From: GWE2-42-39 sp963668595
GTDB lineage: Bacteria > Bacteroidota > Bacteroidia > Bacteroidales > Prolixibacteraceae
DNA: 64,000 nucleotides
Assembly: GCA_963668595.1 (NCBI GenBank)
Contig: OY764876.1
Location: 372,001 to 436,000 of the forward strand
Direction of reading: 5' to 3'
Shown here piece after piece: positions 1 through 9,489 of this stretch. The stretch's first letter is position 1; each line of letters opens with the position of its first letter. The translations under genes and the position numbers were made by a program. The notes under the pieces are model-generated. The model did no database searches, was not told the DNA's origin, and was given only the letters and a program-made list of their open reading frames with translations.

Positions 1-1277
1 CACCACTGGCTATTGAAGGAATTATGGCCTTTTTTATGGAATCAACATTTATTGCTGTCATGTTCTTTGGGTGGAACAAGGTGAGCAAGAAGTTTCATTT
101 ACTGGCTACCTGGCTTACTGCAATTGGCGCAAACTTATCGGCTTTGTGGATTTTGGTCGCTAATGGCTGGATGCAAAAACCTGTCGGGATGCTTTTCAAT
201 CCGGAAACAGCGCGCAATGAAATGCAAAGTTTCTGGGATGTATTGTTTTCACCGATGGCAGTTCAGAAATTTTTGCATACCACTTCTTCCAGCTTTGTGC
301 TGGCATCGGTATTTGTAATTGGCGTTTCAGCCTGGTTTCTTCTGAAAAAGAGAGATCATTCGTTTGCCAAAAAAAGTATTGCGGTGGCAGCCGTTTTCGG
401 ATTGCTGGCTTCGGTTTATACCGTTGCAACCGGCGATAGTTCATCGCGTCAGATAGCTAAAGATCAGCCTATGAAATTTGCCGCCCTCGAAGGATTGGTA
501 AATGGGCAGGAGGGAGCTCCGCTCACCCTGATCGGCATTGCTCCATCAGGTAAGCTTTCTGAAAGCGGGCAGTTGGAAGAAATGACAATGGCTATTGAAG
601 TCCCCAGATTGCTTTCTTTGATGACTTTTGGCGATGCAAACGCTTTTGTACCTGGTATGAATGACTTAATCCGGGGAAATGAAAAATACGGTATTCTTTC
701 TGCCGAAGAGAAAATTAGTAGGGGAAAGGTTGCCATTCAAAAGTTAAAGGATTTTAAAGAGGCTAAGAAAGCAGAAAATGTTGTATTGGCAGATAGTCTG
801 AAAACGGAATTCATGAGTGCTGATTTTCAGGATAATTATTTTAAATATTTCGGATACGGCTACATCTCCAATGCGCAGCAGCTGATTCCGAATGTTTCGC
901 TTACCTTTTACAGTTTCCATATCATGGTGGCGCTGGGCTTTTGGTTTATATTGTTCTTTGTGCTTTCCTTCTGGTTTGCAATAAAAGGTTCTATTCAGAA
1001 TAAAAAATGGTTTTTACGTGTGGCAGTGTGGACAATTCCGTTGGCCTATCTTGCCAGTCAGGCTGGTTGGATTGTTGCTGAAGTGGGCCGCCAACCCTGG
1101 GTAATTCAGGATTTGATGCCTACCGTAGCAGCCGTAACAAAAATCAGTTCGGGAGCCGTAATGGTTACATTCTGGCTTTTTGCGGCCGTATTTACCACTT
1201 TACTTATTGCTGAAATAAAAATCATGCTCCGACAAATTAAAATCGGACCACATAAAGAAGAAGGAGGGAACAAGTAA
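1..1277 (+). CDS. cydA: Cytochrome bd quinol oxidase subunit I, 5' partial
   Basis: Catalytic subunit of the membrane bd oxidase, which oxidises quinol and reduces O2 to water. The reading frame is open from base 3 (PLAIEGIM...), so the true start, with the first haem ligand region, lies before the window; the Met at 24 is internal. KFLHT (His about residue 85 counted from that Met) matches the conserved haem-ligand histidine of CydA, and GWIVAEVGRQPWVIQ near the C-terminus is the family signature. Multiple membrane helices are evident. It overlaps cydB by one base (TAATG), indicating translational coupling. An AGGAGG-type ribosome site sits at the end of this gene for cydB. The identification is secure. 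Confidence 0.95.
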   Translation, partial: PLAIEGIMAFFMESTFIAVMFFGWNKVSKKFHLLATWLTAIGANLSALWILVANGWMQKPVGMLFNPETARNEMQSFWDVLFSPMAVQKFLHTTSSSFVLASVFVIGVSAWFLLKKRDHSFAKKSIAVAAVFGLLASVYTVATGDSSSRQIAKDQPMKFAALEGLVNGQEGAPLTLIGIAPSGKLSESGQLEEMTMAIEVPRLLSLMTFGDANAFVPGMNDLIRGNEKYGILSAEEKISRGKVAIQKLKDFKEAKKAENVVLADSLKTEFMSADFQDNYFKYFGYGYISNAQQLIPNVSLTFYSFHIMVALGFWFILFFVLSFWFAIKGSIQNKKWFLRVAVWTIPLAYLASQAGWIVAEVGRQPWVIQDLMPTVAAVTKISSGAVMVTFWLFAAVFTTLLIAEIKIMLRQIKIGPHKEEGGNK

Positions 1278-2407
1278 TGTTTGAAACGTTATCACATCTT
1301 ACATTGCAACAATACTGGTGGATCATTGTATCGTTGCTGGGCGCATTGTTTGTTTTCCTGACATTTGTACAAGGCGGACAAACATTGATTTACGCCATTG
1401 GTAAAACGGAAAACGAACGCACCATGCTTATTAATACATTGGGACGTAAATGGGAATTTACGTTTACCACGCTGGTTACTTTTGGAGGTGCTTTTTTTGC
1501 CTCTTTTCCTCTTTTTTATGCTACTTCGTTTGGCGGTGCTTACTGGGTATGGCTGGCAATTCTGATCTTTTTTGTTATTCAGGCCGTTTCGTACGAGTTC
1601 AGGAAAAAACCCGATAATTTTTTGGGAAGTAAAACCTACGAATGGTTTTTAATACTGAATGGTTTGTTCGGAACGATTTTGGTTGGAACAGCAGTGGGGA
1701 CTTTTTTCAACGGAGCCATGTTTAGTTTGAATGAAATGAATAATGTAAGCTGGGCAACTCCGTTTCGCGGATTGGAAGCTGTGCTTACCTTTCATAATGT
1801 GGCATTAGGATTGGCGGTATTTTTTCTGGCTCGTGTACTCGGATCACTGTATTTCATCAATTCGGTTGACAGCGAAGCAGTGTTTACGCGTTCGCTGAAA
1901 CAGTTGTTGTACAATGCCATTCCGTTCCTGGTATTCTTCCTGTATTTTCTGATTGCCCTTTTGCTGAAAAAAGGCTTTGCTTATCATCCTGAGACAGGAG
2001 AGATTTTTATGGAAGATTACAAATACTTGCACAATTTGCTCGAAATGCCTCTGGTGGCAGCTATTTTGCTGATTGGAGTGGTTGGTGTATTGTGGGGAAT
2101 TGCAGCTACTTTGCTGAAAAAATCGACTACCGGAATTTGGTTTGCCGGAGCCGGGACTGTCCTGACAGTTTGGATGCTATTCCTCATTGCCGGTTTGAAT
2201 AATACCAGTTTTTATCCGTCAATCCACGATTTGCAATCGTCGCTTACCATTCAGAATTCATCGTCAAGTCATTTTACTCTTACTGCAATGAGCTATGTGT
2301 CCTTGGCAGTTCCTTTTGTACTGGCTTACATCTGGTTCGTATGGAAATCGATGAATAAAACAAAAATCGATGAGGCTGAGCTGGAAAAAGAAGATCACCT
2401 GTATTAA
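1277..2407 (+). CDS. cydB: Cytochrome bd quinol oxidase subunit II
   Basis: Partner subunit of CydA in the bd oxidase, an integral membrane protein of 376 residues, close to the usual CydB length. The sequence shows about eight to nine hydrophobic helices; WVWLAILIFFVIQAVSYEFR and the surrounding region resemble the conserved helix with a charged pair found in Bacteroidota CydB. The ATG overlaps the cydA stop and has a strong AGGAGG upstream. Twenty bases after the stop a small hydrophobic ORF follows, which completes the expected cydAB plus small-subunit arrangement. A bidirectional-looking terminator then closes the operon. Confidence 0.93.
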   Translation: MFETLSHLTLQQYWWIIVSLLGALFVFLTFVQGGQTLIYAIGKTENERTMLINTLGRKWEFTFTTLVTFGGAFFASFPLFYATSFGGAYWVWLAILIFFVIQAVSYEFRKKPDNFLGSKTYEWFLILNGLFGTILVGTAVGTFFNGAMFSLNEMNNVSWATPFRGLEAVLTFHNVALGLAVFFLARVLGSLYFINSVDSEAVFTRSLKQLLYNAIPFLVFFLYFLIALLLKKGFAYHPETGEIFMEDYKYLHNLLEMPLVAAILLIGVVGVLWGIAATLLKKSTTGIWFAGAGTVLTVWMLFLIAGLNNTSFYPSIHDLQSSLTIQNSSSSHFTLTAMSYVSLAVPFVLAYIWFVWKSMNKTKIDEAELEKEDHLY

Positions 2408-2427
2408 AAACTAAAAAAACAGATAAT

Positions 2428-2544
2428 ATGTACTGGAATAGTATTTTATGGTTTGCAAGCTGGCCGTTGCTGATTGTCGTATCGTATCAGCTGATTAAAT
2501 ATTTAATTCGTAAATACGAAGATATTTTAAGCAAAGAAGAATAA
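2428..2544 (+). CDS. CydX-like small membrane subunit of cytochrome bd
   Basis: A 38-codon ORF starting MYWNSILWFASWPLLIVV and ending with a charged KYEDILSKEE tail. It has one N-terminal hydrophobic helix of about 20 residues and a short charged cytoplasmic tail, the architecture of CydX/CbdX/CydS small subunits that stabilise the haem groups of bd oxidases. It lies 20 bases after cydB on the same strand and before the operon terminator, exactly where such subunits are found. The name is inferred from position and topology; sequence similarity to E. coli CydX (MWYFAWILG...) is only general (Trp-rich start). It is short enough to be missed by gene finders. Confidence 0.7.
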   Translation: MYWNSILWFASWPLLIVVSYQLIKYLIRKYEDILSKEE

Positions 2545-2562
2545 ACGTAAAGAAATAAAAAT

Positions 2563-2606
2563 AAAATCGGGCTGAACAGTTAATCGTTTAGCCCGATTTT
2601 TATTTT
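2563..2606 (+). terminator. Intrinsic terminator after the cyd operon
   Basis: Perfect 11-bp arms AAAATCGGGCT (2563-2573) and AGCCCGATTTT (2590-2600), extended inward by further pairs, followed by a T-rich tract. The A-rich 5' side means it could also act for the convergent SIMPL gene at 2624. Confidence 0.85.
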
Positions 2607-2623
2607 GGCGTTTGGTATTTACT

Positions 2624-3346
2624 TTATTGTAATATGGCAAACCGGGCAAATACCTTGTATTTCAGTTTAATGTTTTTAAATGAAATTTCAGGTTCAGCAC
2701 TTGCTCCTTCTGCACTAGCCATATCCATTTTCATCATCATATTGGCTGCACCGCGTACCATAATCGGATATTCAGGTTCGTAGTTTTCACGCTCGACAAT
2801 ATACAATGGACGGCCTACTTTTTCGCCAACAGCTTCGAGCAGGTAAGCTGCTTTTTCTTTTGCAGCTTTCATTGCCATAATTTTTACCTCTTTGCGGAAT
2901 TGTTCAATTTTCGAATGATCTGTCTTGGTAATGTCGGCATTCAGCACTTTTACTTCATCCAAAATGGAAAAAATTTGATCGAGCACCGATACCTTTTCAA
3001 CTTTAATCTGAAAATCTTTCGAGGCAATTACTTCTTTTTTGCTTCGGCGAATCTTGGTGTAATCGGCAGACGCGTCGGCCAGCATCAGGTTTTTTAAATC
3101 GAAATTGATTTTTTGTAGCTTTTGTTTCAGTTCTTTTTCCTGTTCTTCGATGGTGATTTTAGTTTTGCCCTCCATGCGTTCCTGCAACGTGAACGATATG
3201 AAAATCTCATCGGGTACAAATTCCATTTCACCGTCGCCTGTTACTTCAATATACGGAGTTGATTCAAGCGGATTAAGTACTGTGTTTTGTGCCGCCAGAT
3301 TCAATGAAAAAGCTGCAACGAAAAGTAGTGCAAAGATTGTTCTCAT
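2624..3346 (-). CDS. SIMPL (DUF541) domain periplasmic protein
   Basis: 240 residues with a clear signal peptide (MRTIFALLFVAAFSLNLAAQ) followed by the SIMPL/DUF541 fold: an N-terminal strand segment (VTGDGEMEFVPDEIFISFTL) is typical of this family (oxidative-stress defence protein/BP26-like). These proteins are periplasmic or surface-exposed and may form ring-shaped oligomers; no enzymatic function is established. There is a Met-rich stretch near residues 200-215 (MMMKMDMASAEGA). The gene converges on the cyd operon and stands alone. The start was chosen because it gives the signal peptide. Confidence 0.85.
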   Translation of the reverse strand: MRTIFALLFVAAFSLNLAAQNTVLNPLESTPYIEVTGDGEMEFVPDEIFISFTLQERMEGKTKITIEEQEKELKQKLQKINFDLKNLMLADASADYTKIRRSKKEVIASKDFQIKVEKVSVLDQIFSILDEVKVLNADITKTDHSKIEQFRKEVKIMAMKAAKEKAAYLLEAVGEKVGRPLYIVERENYEPEYPIMVRGAANMMMKMDMASAEGASAEPEISFKNIKLKYKVFARFAILQ

Positions 3347-3362
3347 GGGTCTTCTATTTAAT

Positions 3363-3518
3363 TCAATTTAAATTTAGAGATAGGTATGCTGCCAAAATGG
3401 TTGCGTGAGTACTTTGAAAAAATAATGCTCTGAATATACATCTTCCGGTAATACGATCCTGCTCACCGAGGAACAAAATTCCCCAGATAATAAAAACGAA
3501 TAAAGCGAAAATTTTCAT
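3363..3518 (-). CDS. Possible small membrane protein
   Basis: A 51-codon frame beginning MKIFALFVFIIWGILFLGEQ, with a hydrophobic first half and a mixed second half ending in LSLNLN. A longer in-frame start exists but would overlap the opposite DUF1016 gene. The composition is that of a real small inner-membrane protein rather than a shadow, and it shares orientation with the SIMPL gene 17 bases downstream. I do not recognise a family and see no strong ribosome site, so this is a tentative call. Confidence 0.35.
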   Translation of the reverse strand: MKIFALFVFIIWGILFLGEQDRITGRCIFRALFFQSTHATILAAYLSLNLN

Positions 3519-3613
3519 TGCAGAACGATTTAGAAAGTTCCAAAATAATAAAATTGAATGGCTTATTAATGAGTCATTCTTGTTAATTTTATACAACACA
3601 AATCGGACAAAAA

Positions 3614-4727
3614 ATGAATACTGATTATTCTGAAACGTTGCTAGGTCTAAAATCAATGATCCTTCGAAGCCGCTATCAGGCTGCAAGTTTGGCTAATAAA
3701 GAGTTGTTGATTTTATATTTTAATGTTGGGCGGATTATTTCATTACGAACAGCAGAGAGTAAATGGGGAGAGAAGATACTCGGAAAATTATCGTCGGATT
3801 TGCAGAAAGAACTAAACGGGTTGCGTGGTTTTTCTTCATCTAATTTGAAGAAAATGAAGGTTTTTTATGATGTATGGAAGGAGGAAGAAGAAGTTGGACC
3901 GATCATGCCGGTTTTGGATGACAAACAAAATTTAATTAGTTCGTTGCCGACGAACCAATTGGATTTACAGCCTGCAAATTTTAGTTCGTCAGTAATGAAC
4001 CAATTTGGGAATAGTTTTTTTCGATTGGATTCACTCATCATTATGAAATTATTGCCAAAACAAAAAGTGTAGAGGAACGCATTTTTACATCCATAAATCA
4101 GCCGCAGAATTTTGGTCGGTTCAAACATTGATTTATCATTTAAAAGATAACTTATTTGAGCGAAAGGGAAAAAAGATTCATAATTTTGATCAGTCTTTGC
4201 CCGATGAATTGGGAGAAAGAGCTGTTTCTTCATTTAAAGATGAATACCTTTTCGATTTTATTCATATTCATAACGAAGACGAAGATGATGAACGGGAAAT
4301 TGAAGACCAGATACTGAGAAATATTAAAAAGTTTTTGATGTCATTGGGGACTGATTTTTCATTTATCAGTAATCAATTTCGTGTTGTTGTGGATGAGACG
4401 GAATATTTTATTGACTTATTATTTTTTAATCGAAAATTGAGGTGCTTGGTTGCATTTGAATTAAAACGGGGAAAATTTAAACCGGAGTACATGGGGAAAA
4501 TGAATTTTTATTTGTCATCTTTGGACGAATACGTTAAACAGCCACATGAAAATCCGTCAATAGGCATTATTTTGTGTAAAGAAAAAAGTAATAAAATTGT
4601 TGAATTTTCATTCCGTGATTTTAATAAGGCAATGGGAGTTGCAACGTATCGGACAGGAACAGAGCTCCCTCCTGAATTTAAAAATGCATTGCCGGATGTT
4701 GAAACATTGAAGCGTTTAATGGATTAG
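3614..4727 (+). pseudogene. DUF1016/YhcG-type PD-(D/E)XK nuclease, frame broken twice
   Basis: Three consecutive reading frames together encode a normal DUF1016 (YhcG) protein. 3614-~4020 gives the N-terminal DUF1016_N domain (LANKELLILYFNVGRIIS, GFSSSNLKKMKVFYDVW). ~4015-4085 in the next frame gives IGFTHHYEIIAKTKSVEERIF. ~4083-4727 gives FYIHKSAAEFWSV and the nuclease domain (FIDLLFFNRKLRCLVAFELK, with D and E-x-K catalytic residues). The breaks coincide with T runs at 4015-4021 and 4082-4086; adding one T to each restores one frame of roughly 370 codons. It is therefore either a recent pseudogene or carries two homopolymer sequencing errors. YhcG proteins are linked to restriction and toxin loci; the role here is unknown. 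Confidence 0.85.
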
Positions 4728-4750
4728 ATTAGAAAAATAGAAGATCGTTC

Positions 4751-7612
4751 ATGAACCCATTTTTAAAACAGGTTGCCGCATATTTATATCAGAAATTTGG
4801 TGAAAAACTGAGCGAACTGTGCCTTGTTTTTCCGAGTCGCCGTGCCGGTGTATTTTTCAATGCATATTTAAATGAATTGGTTGAAAAGCCGGTGATTGGT
4901 CCGGAAACAACAACAATAAATCAGTTGATTTCTGATTTTTCGGAACTGGAGCAAACCGATCAGGTATCGCTGATTCTGAAATTGCAACAGGTATATAATC
5001 AGGTAACTGGCTTCAACGAAACGATTGATGAGTTTTTCTTCTGGGGCGAAATTTTGCTTTCCGATTTCGACGATATTGATAAGTATTTGCTGGATGCCGA
5101 TGATTTGTTTGCCAATATTTCGGATTTAAAAGAGCTAGAACATCGGTTCGACTATTTATCAGACGAACAGAAGCAGGCAATTGAAAGTTTCTGGGGTGCG
5201 ATGGGGCGTGCCGGACATTCGCTTAATAAAGAGCAATTTCTGGTCTTGTGGGAAAAACTGCCGCTAATTTATCGTCGTTTTGCGGAACAACTAAAAAATG
5301 AAAACCTGGGCTACAGCGGACTAATTTACCGCGAACTGGCTCAGTGTCCCGAATTGTTTCACGAGCATCGTGCCGACATCGGACAATTTGTGTTCGTGGG
5401 CTTCAATGCCTTGAATAATTGCGAGAAAGCCATTTTTAAACATTTGCAGAATGTTGGACGGGCGATGTTTTTCTGGGATTACGACTCGCAATGGCTGGAA
5501 GATGCCGATTTGGAGGCCGGTTTGTTTTTGCGTGCCAATTTACTGAAATATCCGGCTCCGCCTGATTTTATTTTCGAAGGTCGCAATGCGGACGTTCAGC
5601 AAAAAATAAGCATGGTGGCGGTGCCCGGAAAAATGGCGCAGGCTCAGGTGGTAAATACTCCTGAATTTATCAGCGATTTTAAAAAAAATAAAACGCAAGG
5701 ACCTGCTTTTGATCAGACGGCACTGGTTCTTGCCGACGAAAGTCTTTTGCTGCCGGTTATTTCGGCAACGGGTGCTCAGTTCGGAAACATGAATATTACG
5801 ATGGGCTTTCCGCTAACCAGTACTCCCGTGTATGGTTTTCTGATGCAATTGGTCGGTTTGCAGCGCCATGTGCGCAAGGATGCCGATGGACTGCCCCGGT
5901 TTTATTTCAAGCCGGTAATTGCCTTGCTCAATCACCAGTTTGTGAGCACGGCCGAAACAGCAGCGTTTATAAAAAGTATTCACCGTCATAACAAAGTATA
6001 TTTATCGCCTGCCGAGTTGGAAATCACTCCGCTGTGCAAACTTATTTTTCGTGTTGCAGAAGGCTGGAAGGCAACGATGGACTACCTGGAAGAGGTGGTT
6101 CGCTGGCTGGCTGTTCAGTTTAATACAGGTGAAGACGAACCTACGCGTTTGGAAGCGGCGTATTTGTACCAGTCGTTTTTGTCGCTGAATCGCTTGAAAG
6201 ATTCGCTGGCGGCTTTGCAACTCGAAGAGTTTCCGGCAAAGATTCTGTATCGGTTGATTGATCAGTCATTACGCCGGATTTCGGTGCCTTTCGAAGGAGA
6301 ACCATTGACCGAGTTGCAGGTGATGGGTTTGCTCGAAACCCGTTGTCTCGACTTCAAAAACCTCATTCTTTTTTCGGCCAACGAAGGGAATTTGCCCGGA
6401 GGAAGCCACACGCACTCGTTTATTCCTTTTCATCTTCGGAAGGGGCACGGAATGCCTACTTACGAGGAGCGTGATGCCATGTTTGCCTACTATTTTTACA
6501 GCCTGATACAACGTGCTGAGAATGTGGTGCTGGTGTATAATTCGGTGAGCGACGGCGTCAACTCGGCTGAAATGAGCCGGTATTTGTATCAGCTTCAGTA
6601 TGAAAATGCAAATCATCCCGGGCAATACAGTCTGACTTTCGATTTTAAGGGAAACGAACCGCAACCGATTGCTATTGAGGCCACGCGCAGTCACCAGCAG
6701 CAGTTGCTTTCGAAATACACCGACAGCGATTTGAGTCCGAGCGCGATTAATACCTACCTCGATTGCAAACTAAAATTCTATTTTAAATACCTTGCCGGAC
6801 TGAAAGAGCAGGACGAGCTGAAAGAAGAAATTGATCCGGTTCTGTTCGGTAACTTGTTTCACCATGCGGTGGAGCTAATTTACACACCTTTTGCCGGAGA
6901 AGAAATTACTGTGGCACAAATTGATCACATCCTGACAAATAAATCGAAAATTGAGCAGGTAGTGATGCAGGCTTTTGCTGAGAAATATTTCAACCTGAAA
7001 CCCGAACAATTTGCAAAAATGAAGCTGAATGGGCATAATTTGCTCATTGCCGGGCATCTTCAGTATTATCTCACGCAATTACTGAAAAACGACCGACAGT
7101 TTGCACCTTTCCGCATATTGGAACTGGAAGGAAAACATTCCGGACAATTTACGGTGCAGGCTGATGGGCAGCAACACGCAATCCGCATTGGCGGAATTGT
7201 TGACCGTATTGATCAGACCAGCGATGGGGTGCGCATTGTGGATTACAAAACCGGACGTAGTTTGGAACTCGATTTTAAGGAATGGTTGCAACTGGTGGAT
7301 CGGGAAAGTAGTTCGAGGCGAAAAGAGATATTTCAAACCTTGTTGTATGCCGATATTTATCAGGCACAGCACCCCGGAGCAGTGGTGAGGCCTGCTATTT
7401 ATAAGCTCGATGAATTGTTTGGTGACCAATTTAATCCGCTGGTGACGCATGATAAAATGGCTTTTACTTATCGCGAGGCAGAAAACGACTTTCGGGAGCT
7501 GCTGTACGATTTGCTGAATGAAATGTTTAGTAGTACCAATGTTTACGGGCAAACTACTGAGTTGCGAAAATGCAACTATTGTCCGTACAACCGTATTTGT
7601 AACCGGGGATAG
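4751..7612 (+). CDS. AddB-like PD-(D/E)XK nuclease
   Basis: 953 residues. The N-terminus (LVFPSRRAGVFFNAYL) resembles the degenerate helicase domain of AddB/RexB rather than an active ATPase. The C-terminal third has the RecB-type nuclease: LFGNLFHHAVELIY (motif with His), GGIVDRIDQ, and VDYKTG at about residues 830-834. Cys at about residue 672 (YLDCKLKFYF) and the terminal CNYCPYNRIC supply the four cysteines of the AddB iron-sulfur staple. The family works with an AddA-type helicase in double-strand break processing; no addA is in this window. The start at 4751 gives the expected N-terminus. Bacteroidota members are usually annotated only as PD-(D/E)XK nuclease. Confidence 0.85.
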   Translation: MNPFLKQVAAYLYQKFGEKLSELCLVFPSRRAGVFFNAYLNELVEKPVIGPETTTINQLISDFSELEQTDQVSLILKLQQVYNQVTGFNETIDEFFFWGEILLSDFDDIDKYLLDADDLFANISDLKELEHRFDYLSDEQKQAIESFWGAMGRAGHSLNKEQFLVLWEKLPLIYRRFAEQLKNENLGYSGLIYRELAQCPELFHEHRADIGQFVFVGFNALNNCEKAIFKHLQNVGRAMFFWDYDSQWLEDADLEAGLFLRANLLKYPAPPDFIFEGRNADVQQKISMVAVPGKMAQAQVVNTPEFISDFKKNKTQGPAFDQTALVLADESLLLPVISATGAQFGNMNITMGFPLTSTPVYGFLMQLVGLQRHVRKDADGLPRFYFKPVIALLNHQFVSTAETAAFIKSIHRHNKVYLSPAELEITPLCKLIFRVAEGWKATMDYLEEVVRWLAVQFNTGEDEPTRLEAAYLYQSFLSLNRLKDSLAALQLEEFPAKILYRLIDQSLRRISVPFEGEPLTELQVMGLLETRCLDFKNLILFSANEGNLPGGSHTHSFIPFHLRKGHGMPTYEERDAMFAYYFYSLIQRAENVVLVYNSVSDGVNSAEMSRYLYQLQYENANHPGQYSLTFDFKGNEPQPIAIEATRSHQQQLLSKYTDSDLSPSAINTYLDCKLKFYFKYLAGLKEQDELKEEIDPVLFGNLFHHAVELIYTPFAGEEITVAQIDHILTNKSKIEQVVMQAFAEKYFNLKPEQFAKMKLNGHNLLIAGHLQYYLTQLLKNDRQFAPFRILELEGKHSGQFTVQADGQQHAIRIGGIVDRIDQTSDGVRIVDYKTGRSLELDFKEWLQLVDRESSSRRKEIFQTLLYADIYQAQHPGAVVRPAIYKLDELFGDQFNPLVTHDKMAFTYREAENDFRELLYDLLNEMFSSTNVYGQTTELRKCNYCPYNRICNRG

Positions 7613-7671
7613 GTGGTTTTTCTGACGAATGCCCTATTTTCGTAGTTGTAAAACCAGAAAATAAGATAGCA

Positions 7672-9081
7672 ATGCTGAAAAAAATACAATTATTGATCGC
7701 TGTATTGTTGAGTTGTGCAACGATGCGAGCAATGGCACAGGACTGTTCTGTTACTGTAACTATTCGTGGTGTGCACGATGCAAAGCTATCAATCAGTAAA
7801 TTTTCAAATGGTCGCTATGGAGAGGCTTTTGAAACTGTTCCTGACGTTTCGGGACAAACAGTTTTAAGGGTTCCAAAAAGTTTGTTGCCCGGTCAGTTTT
7901 TGCTGCGCATGGATTACCGAAAAAAAGAGACCGATAATCCGTATCCTTCTGAATTTATCTTTTTCCTGAATAAAGAAAATATAGGATTGGGCATCAATCC
8001 ACTTGCCACACAGCTTGATAGCATCGTTTTTCAGAATGACAACGAAACGCCTTTGTATTATTCTTTTATGAATGAAAATGCAGCGAAGAAACGGCAGTTG
8101 GCTTTGGTTGGTCAGGTACTTGAGTCGTATAACGACCGGGCTGGAAAGTTTTATAAAGAAGCAGCTACTGAATTTGAAAAACAGCGGGTTTTGTACAATA
8201 AATGGATTGATGAGCAGACGGCAATGCATCGTACATCGATGGTGAGCCATTTGTTTCCGATTCAGAAAATAGGCGAAAAAAACTGGTTCGATTCGGCTGA
8301 CAAACAAGCTTTGGCGCAGCAAAATACGTATTTCTATTTCGTTGATTTAAAAGATAGTACGTTGCTTCATTTTCAGGACTTTTCCGACTTTGTGACGAAT
8401 TATGTGTCGCTCTTCGGAATGCGGGTAACGAATGATTCATTGCGCGATTCGCTGTTTACTCAGGCGGGGCGACTGGCTTGTCAGAAATTTTCATCGGGTC
8501 ATCCTAAATTGTACGGTTGGGTGGTTGATTATTTTTACCGCGGATACGAAGGCTACAACATTCTTCCCGGAATAAACATGTTGCAACAGTTTATCAACGA
8601 TCCAAATTGCCTTACTTCGAAAAAACAGGAGATTATGAAGCGGCTTGAAGGCATGAAAAAACTGAAAATTGGTGCGCCGGCTCCTGCTTTCGAGGCCGAA
8701 ATGTTCGATGGAATGAAGCTCCGTTTTGATGGCGTGTCGAAACAAAAAAAGTATGAGTTGGTGATTTTCTACGAATCGGGCTGTGGGCATTGCAACGAGC
8801 TTTTGGCAAAACTGGCAAACTGGTACAAAATTCCTGAAAACCAGATATGGGTGGACATTATTACTGTTTCAGTGGATGATAAACGTGCAAGTTGGGAATT
8901 GGCCTATCAGCAAAATAATTTTTCGTGGTACAATGTTTGGGCTCCCGAAGGAATAAACAGCAAAGCGGCCAACGACTATTATATTCTGAGTACTCCGGTC
9001 ATATTTATAATCGATAAGGAAATGAAAATACAGGGAATGCCGGTTGACATGGAGGGAATCAATCGATTCTTTAATCAATAA
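7672..9081 (+). CDS. DUF5106-type thioredoxin-like periplasmic protein
   Basis: 469 residues. There is an N-terminal signal peptide (MLKKIQLLIAVLLSCATMRAMAQ). A long middle region is typical of Bacteroidota TlpA-like proteins (DUF4369/DUF5106 style), and the C-terminal thioredoxin fold from about residue 325 has the active-site motif ESGCGHCNELL. A cis-Pro segment (STPVIFIID) follows. It probably acts as a periplasmic thiol-disulfide reductase. The substrate cannot be told from sequence. It stands alone, 59 bases after the AddB-like gene. Confidence 0.85.
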   Translation: MLKKIQLLIAVLLSCATMRAMAQDCSVTVTIRGVHDAKLSISKFSNGRYGEAFETVPDVSGQTVLRVPKSLLPGQFLLRMDYRKKETDNPYPSEFIFFLNKENIGLGINPLATQLDSIVFQNDNETPLYYSFMNENAAKKRQLALVGQVLESYNDRAGKFYKEAATEFEKQRVLYNKWIDEQTAMHRTSMVSHLFPIQKIGEKNWFDSADKQALAQQNTYFYFVDLKDSTLLHFQDFSDFVTNYVSLFGMRVTNDSLRDSLFTQAGRLACQKFSSGHPKLYGWVVDYFYRGYEGYNILPGINMLQQFINDPNCLTSKKQEIMKRLEGMKKLKIGAPAPAFEAEMFDGMKLRFDGVSKQKKYELVIFYESGCGHCNELLAKLANWYKIPENQIWVDIITVSVDDKRASWELAYQQNNFSWYNVWAPEGINSKAANDYYILSTPVIFIIDKEMKIQGMPVDMEGINRFFNQ

Positions 9082-9489
9082 TTCGAATTATTGCTAGTCG
9101 AAAATATTTGTTTTCGTGTTTTGTGTCATTGCTGGCGGGGAGAGGTAATTTTATCTTCTCGCTTCTTTTTGCATTGAGCTTCCGCGTGTTTTCAAATGTT
9201 ATGCCGCAAGTGTAGTGGGTGAAATATTTTTATTCACAATCTTCTTATTTTGATTTAGTCTTCTTTACATTAACTAAAACCTGCCGAAAAACAGCAAAAC
9301 ATGCAGTATTTCTGATGTTTATGGGTGGTTTTTCTTCTTTTACTTCTCTAATTTTAAAGAGCAAACGATCCAAATGCTCGTCCTTCAGTGAAGGATTCCT
9401 ACTATTGATGCATTGAACCAGCTGAGTAATCGGCACATCTGTAATTCAATATCATTCAATTTTTTATTTCAAAAAAAACCAATTCATAC
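9082..9489. other. 408-base intergenic region before the hydrogenase operon
   Basis: No convincing gene. A weak hairpin with wobble pairs at 9135-9162 followed by TTCTTTTT may terminate the thioredoxin-like gene. A near-palindrome GTGAAATA-TTTT-TATTCAC spans 9219-9237. Two short frames of about 63-65 codons, one on each strand, overlap here and look non-coding. The promoter of the hydrogenase genes should be in this stretch, but I cannot place a clear TAnnTTTG element. Confidence 0.5.

Noticed and set aside
9219..9436. Two overlapping short frames on opposite strands before hydC
   Set aside because: Neither resembles a protein family and they shadow each other in AT-rich DNA.
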